Origin: SZUA-229 sp964531165
GTDB lineage: Bacteria > Pseudomonadota > Gammaproteobacteria > SZUA-229
Reading direction: 5' to 3'
NCBI GenBank assembly: GCA_964531165.1
Contig: CAZHEA010000105.1
Coordinates: forward strand, 1-9,356
Length of the DNA stretch: 9,356 nt
Positions 6,792-9,356 of this stretch are shown here, piece after piece. A model generated the notes under the pieces. The model saw only the letters and a list, made by a program, of their open reading frames with translations, ran no database searches and had not been told where the DNA came from. The translations under genes and the position numbers were made by a program. Every line of letters starts with the position of its first letter. Positions within the stretch are counted from its first letter, which is position 1.

Positions 6792-6823
6792 ATTAAAACA
6801 TTAAGATGGGTGTCCGATTTATT
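6792..6823 (+). repeat. Tandem 32-bp duplication of the REPIN right end
   Basis: Bases 6792-6823 repeat 6757-6788 exactly over 32 bp, with period 35 and a three-base spacer (CGC). This adds a second REP right arm (6807-6823) after copy C. The pseudogene frame begins exactly at its edge (6822), so the duplication marks a breakpoint. Confidence 0.93.
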
Positions 6824-7622
6824 TTGCATTGCTTATGCAAGCAGACCTTCAATCAATGAATCATTTTCATCCTGATCCCGCCATTCTGTTTCCAATCCGA
6901 CCATCGACAACCCTGCTCTGTTTTACTATGAAGGTGGTTTTTCAGCATCAAGAAGGTCCAATGGAAATTATGATATTGTCTTTAGTCGGTCTACTTTTGA
7001 TAACAATAAAAACGATCTATACTGGGTTCAGAATGCAACCAGCTTAATCCCAGCCTCGCCAACGATTAATAAGATTACCGATCTCAACACAGCTAATCAG
7101 GAAGATAACCCGCATCTTGAAAGAGTTACAAGTAGTGATAATAATAAATTAATATTACTTTACGATAATCATGGTGATTCATCTGCCACAGACTACATCA
7201 TGTATTACTCAACATCTTCAGATGGTGGTTTAAACTGGGATGCAGCCCAGGCCCTGGAAGCAAATATAAATAATTCTACCGGCTCCAAAGATGAAAATAT
7301 TCAAGGGCATTTATTCAAAGATGCATTTAATGAGTGGTGGCTATACTTTTCCTCCAATCGTGATGGGGCTATTGAAATATGGCGATCTCAACATAATGAT
7401 AGTCCTAATATCTTTACAAACTTTAATAACTGGGCCACTCCAGAAAAAGTTATTGCATCAGGAAGTGTCCGCGGAAATTATGGAACAATCTCTGGGCTTG
7501 GGGAACCCACCTTAACAACCAATGGTGACCTTTATTTTTCTGTTGTCTATTGTAAAAACCCTGAAGATCAGACTTCAATAGACAGCTGTGATATTGACCC
7601 ATGGGTTATAAGGCGAAAATAA
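6822..7622 (+). pseudogene. 5'-truncated beta-propeller (PD40/BNR-like) protein fragment
   Basis: The frame ending at TAA 7620-7622 is open for 248 codons back to 6876, then meets an in-frame TGA at 6873-6875, and is open again for 17 codons to the edge of the REP repeat. There is no plausible start before ATG 7200, and beginning there would cut the propeller, so this is best read as a gene that lost its 5' end. Propeller motifs are clear: 'SASRRSNGNYDIVFS', an Asp-box-like SSDGGLNW (about 7218-7241), and the PD40 motif LYFSSNRDGAIEIW (about 7341-7382). Related PD40/TolB-like proteins are periplasmic or secreted, and no signal peptide remains here. It is bounded by REP ends on both sides. An alternative is a short functional 140-aa product from ATG 7200, which I think unlikely. 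Confidence 0.7.
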
Positions 7623-7654
7623 GCTTTCGAAGTCAGTAAAAGAAAAAGGCTTTC

Positions 7655-7716
7655 CATAAACCTTTGTTTTTATTAAAACCTAAAGATGACTGTCCGGTTA
7701 ATTGGTCCGGTTTATT
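7655..7716 (+). repeat. Half REPIN (right part only) plus extra REP end
   Basis: Bases 7655-7703 align without gaps to the last 49 bp of copy B (5197-5245), with about six differences, including a damaged right arm (TGACTGTCCGGTTAATT). A further partial end, GGTCCGGTTTATT, follows at 7704-7716. No left arm is present; 7623-7654 is unrelated sequence. It lies about 30 bp after the propeller pseudogene. Confidence 0.8.
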
Positions 7717-7724
7717 GCTGTTTA

Positions 7725-7753
7725 TTGTTTATACATCAGGTATAGGGCATTAT
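7725..7753 (+). promoter_or_regulatory. Weak promoter candidate for the PH-like membrane protein
   Basis: TTGTTT (7725-7730) and CATTAT (7748-7753) are spaced 17 bp, about 45 bp before the start codon at 7796. Both hexamers are imperfect, but the position is right and the previous gene is a pseudogene, so a local promoter is expected. Confidence 0.3.
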
Positions 7754-7795
7754 AGCGCTACAGATTTTCGGTCTATTAGAGGTTAGCAGTAATAA

Positions 7796-8257
7796 ATGAA
7801 ATTTCATCTCACCCAATCCTACATCGACCGACAGGCTATGAGGCCTGTTTACGCTACTATCTTTATTTTCGCGATGTTTCTTGCAATGGCTATATATGCT
7901 TATTTAGATTCTTACATGGATGGTATATATATGGCTGTCGGATTTTTTGTTATAACATTGATTATAAATAGTTCAGCATTGAAAGTACGTAAGTTCTGGA
8001 TAGATCACGGAGCTTCTGTGGAAGTAGAAATTACAGAAACAGAAATTATTGAAAGAAAAGGAGGTGAAGAATCTATTGTTCCAGTAGACGTTATTGAATC
8101 AGTACTTATTCAGGAAAATCAAAAAGGTGTAAAATCGTTGTCTCTTGTATTTTCTAGCGGTGAAACAGGTGAGTTGAAGGGGTACAAAAATATGGAGCAG
8201 CTTTCATTAGCCATCGAAGAACTTGTAGGTCCATATAAGATCCAGCGAAAAAAATAA
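7796..8257 (+). CDS. Two-TM membrane protein with PH-like C-terminal domain
   Basis: The product is 153 aa. Residues about 18-37 and 44-61 form two membrane helices joined by a short loop (DSYMDG), and both long ends probably lie in the cytoplasm. The soluble part (about 65-153) alternates beta strands ('VEVEITETEIIERKGGEESIVPVDVIESVLIQE', 'SLSLVFSSGETGELKGY') and ends in a helix ('NMEQLSLAIEELVG'). This is the usual order of bacterial PH-like (bPH/DUF304-type) domains attached to two TM segments. The function of such proteins is generally unknown. The best ribosome site, AGAGG (7778-7782), is 13 nt from the ATG, longer than usual. The gene stands alone between two REP elements. Confidence 0.75.
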   Translation: MKFHLTQSYIDRQAMRPVYATIFIFAMFLAMAIYAYLDSYMDGIYMAVGFFVITLIINSSALKVRKFWIDHGASVEVEITETEIIERKGGEESIVPVDVIESVLIQENQKGVKSLSLVFSSGETGELKGYKNMEQLSLAIEELVGPYKIQRKK

Positions 8258-8328
8258 TTCCAACGTCAATAGGACAGATTTTGTGATATTTCGCTATTAT
8301 GCAAAATAAACACATAGTTAATAAAGAA

Positions 8329-8418
8329 AATAAAACGGATACCCAGAACAACAAAAACTTAAAATCAATCCTGATAATACATTTTTATTGAACCCTAAAA
8401 ATGGGTGTCCGATTTATC
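8329..8418 (+). repeat. 90-bp REPIN-like palindromic element, copy D
   Basis: The left arm AATAAAACGGATACCCA (8329-8345) is inverted against TGGGTGTCCGATTTATC (8402-8418). The centre is diverged but keeps the T-run (TTTTTATTGAA) in the same orientation. The right end is only 25 bp from the toxin start codon at 8444, so it occupies that gene's expected promoter region. Confidence 0.87.
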
Positions 8419-8443
8419 TTTTATCTGCTTTAGCCATTAAATC

Positions 8444-8845
8444 ATGAATATATTTTTAGTTAATAAAAACAAAATATCTCGCCCTTTATATCTATTTTTC
8501 GATGGCATATCAGATGGGCTTTGTATTAAGATATATAATAAATTTCAATCTTACCTTCAGCATGGAGATATTTATCATGGCAAACATCTTAAAAGTTTAA
8601 ATTCAAAAATATGGAAATATAAAGGTACTATATATAAGCTGAGAGTAGACAATGGAAACGAATCTGCAAGAGTGCTTTTTTATAAATCAAAAAATGGTGA
8701 TTTGATAATTATTCATGCATTTTTGAAGTCCACAAGAAAAACACCCGCAAAAGAAGCCAAACAAGCTATAACAATTTATCAAATTCGCCCTCCCCTTGAA
8801 ACAGTTATATGGGAGAAGCAACCAGTATTGCTGAATGAAAAATAA
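8444..8845 (+). CDS. HigB/Gp49-like (RelE superfamily) toxin, apparently without antitoxin
   Basis: The product is 133 aa and matches the pattern of the phage-derived Gp49-like/HigB family. It shows 'GKHLKSL' (46-52), 'IYKLRV' (63-68, usual form lyElR), 'ARVLFY' (75-80, usual form yRilYf), 'IIIHAFLKSTRKTP' (88-101, usual form lhaFxKKtqktP) and 'KEAKQA' (103-108). Family members are mRNA interferases acting with the ribosome, and their gene normally sits just before an XRE-type HigA antitoxin gene. No HTH frame exists on either side here. The length is slightly above the family's usual about 110 residues because of an extended N-terminus and an unusual C-terminal tail (109-133). No Shine-Dalgarno is evident before ATG 8444. 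It could be an inactive relic, a toxin controlled in trans, or a non-toxic homologue. Confidence 0.75.
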   Translation: MNIFLVNKNKISRPLYLFFDGISDGLCIKIYNKFQSYLQHGDIYHGKHLKSLNSKIWKYKGTIYKLRVDNGNESARVLFYKSKNGDLIIIHAFLKSTRKTPAKEAKQAITIYQIRPPLETVIWEKQPVLLNEK

Positions 8846-8929
8846 TGCCCTCATAATAGCAAAAGACAAAAGCAAACACCATACTAATACGACGTGGTTT
8901 CAAGTGAGACTTGTGAGCAACGGATTTAT

Positions 8930-9028
8930 CATCATCACTCCTTGACATTGCTTATATTTGAAATCTTGTGAAGACGTTATGCTTGCATGTTTTAGTTGTC
9001 AAACTTATGATGAACGCTCGGTTTACTT
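8930..9028 (-). pseudogene. Second RAYT leader remnant
   Basis: On the minus strand this repeats the leader seen at 3997-4094 at roughly three-quarters identity. It has a damaged REP end (9012-9028), the conserved CTAAAACATGCAAGCATAACG stretch, AAGGAG (8943-8938) and a double ATG (8935-8930). After the ATGs the frame reads INPLLTSLT and stops, with no transposase similarity. Only the untranslated leader and start region survive. It has the same orientation as the remnant at 3952-4094. Confidence 0.6.
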
Positions 9029-9179
9029 ATCCTGACAATAAAATGTCATGTTATTAAATTATTAGCATTTCGATCCACCCACAAGGTATAGGTGCCAATA
9101 TTAAAGAAATAGCATGAATACCCCATGTTTCCATATCCGCTTTTTTAAAGTATCGAATACGCACTGACAGGATATACAT
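9029..9179. other. Intergenic leader, nothing recognised
   Basis: This is AT-rich DNA between the transposase-leader remnant and the last gene. I see no convincing frame, hairpin or clear promoter. The only defined site is AGGA at 9169-9172, the ribosome site of the following gene. Confidence 0.5.
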
Positions 9180-9356
9180 ATGTCGAAGACTGAATTATCT
9201 AGAGCATATAGCTTAATTAAAAAATCGGTTATTATAATTTTTTTAGCCTTAGCTTTTTTATTGAGTTCATGCACCTACCTTAAATATTCATCTATTCAGA
9301 CAGAATATGCTGACATTCAAAATACTGACCCAAGTCAGGTAAATTTAAAGCATATG
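9180..9356 (+). CDS. Predicted lipoprotein, 5' part only (runs off window)
   Basis: Fifty-nine codons are visible and open to the window edge. The product begins with a charged N-terminus (MSKTELSRAYSLIKK), followed by a hydrophobic core (VIIIFLALAFL) and lipobox LSSC with Cys31. The signal peptide is therefore longer than those of the other lipoproteins here. The mature start (TYLKYSSIQTEYADIQNTDP) shows no recognisable domain. AGGA at 9169-9172 lies 7 nt before the ATG, which supports the start. It is the sixth predicted lipoprotein in the window and follows a REP-related repeat, like most of the others. The family cannot be judged from this fragment. Confidence 0.75.
   Translation, partial: MSKTELSRAYSLIKKSVIIIFLALAFLLSSCTYLKYSSIQTEYADIQNTDPSQVNLKHM

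Noticed and set aside
6829..7047. TTG-started 72-aa frame
   Set aside because: It runs out of frame with the clear propeller reading frame of the same stretch and starts in a small TTGCAT/ATGCAA hairpin.
1..8418. CRISPR array
   Set aside because: The repeats are 90 bp, palindromic and separated by 0.5-5 kb containing genes, with no short regular spacers and no cas genes.
1..9356. Integron cassette array with attC sites
   Set aside because: The repeats end in GTTTATT/AATAAAC rather than GTTRRRY/RYYYAAC, have near-perfect 17-bp terminal pairing instead of the attC box layout, and no integrase is visible.

Overview
The window looks like an accessory, lipoprotein-rich stretch of an AT-rich gammaproteobacterial chromosome, probably marine or aquatic. 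This is inferred from the lipoboxes, the Shine-Dalgarno sites, a glycine-zipper lipoprotein of the SlyB type, a small bacterial RRM protein and REP repeats of the GGACACCC kind. No rRNA, tRNA, CRISPR array or intact transposase is visible. Every recognisable intact gene is on the + strand, and six of the nine (one cut by the window edge) encode predicted lipoproteins.

Left part (1-3875): a 90-bp palindromic repeat (4-93) and a GC-richer segment of unknown nature (94-316) precede two tandem paralogues (358-2076 and 2125-3822). Both encode a lipoprotein with one SbsA-like Ig domain and eight beta-propeller-like repeats. Their first halves are almost identical in DNA (843 bp with one mismatch), while the second halves are clearly diverged. 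A strong terminator (3840-3875) closes the pair.

Middle part (3952-6823): a minus-strand remnant of what looks like a REP-associated tyrosine transposase (RAYT) leader and start is followed by two small lipoprotein genes (4214-4459, 4479-5048). Then come a second 90-bp repeat, an RRM protein (5477-5725), a decayed small membrane-protein frame (5864-6016), a glycine-zipper lipoprotein (6196-6639) and a third 90-bp repeat with a tandemly duplicated end.

Right part (6822-9356): a 5'-truncated beta-propeller pseudogene lies between repeat remnants. It is followed by a two-TM, PH-like membrane protein (7796-8257), a fourth 90-bp repeat, an apparently orphan HigB/Gp49-type toxin (8444-8845), a second RAYT leader remnant (8930-9028) and the start of another lipoprotein (9180 onward).

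The main theme is the repeat system. Four elements of exactly 90 bp have 17-bp inverted ends (AATAAACCGGACACCCA type), and solo ends and transposase-leader relics accompany them. All copies lie in one orientation between short + strand gene modules. The layout resembles a cassette array, but there are no integron attC sites. I interpret the elements as REPINs whose RAYT has been lost locally. Whether they take part in gene capture is a hypothesis.
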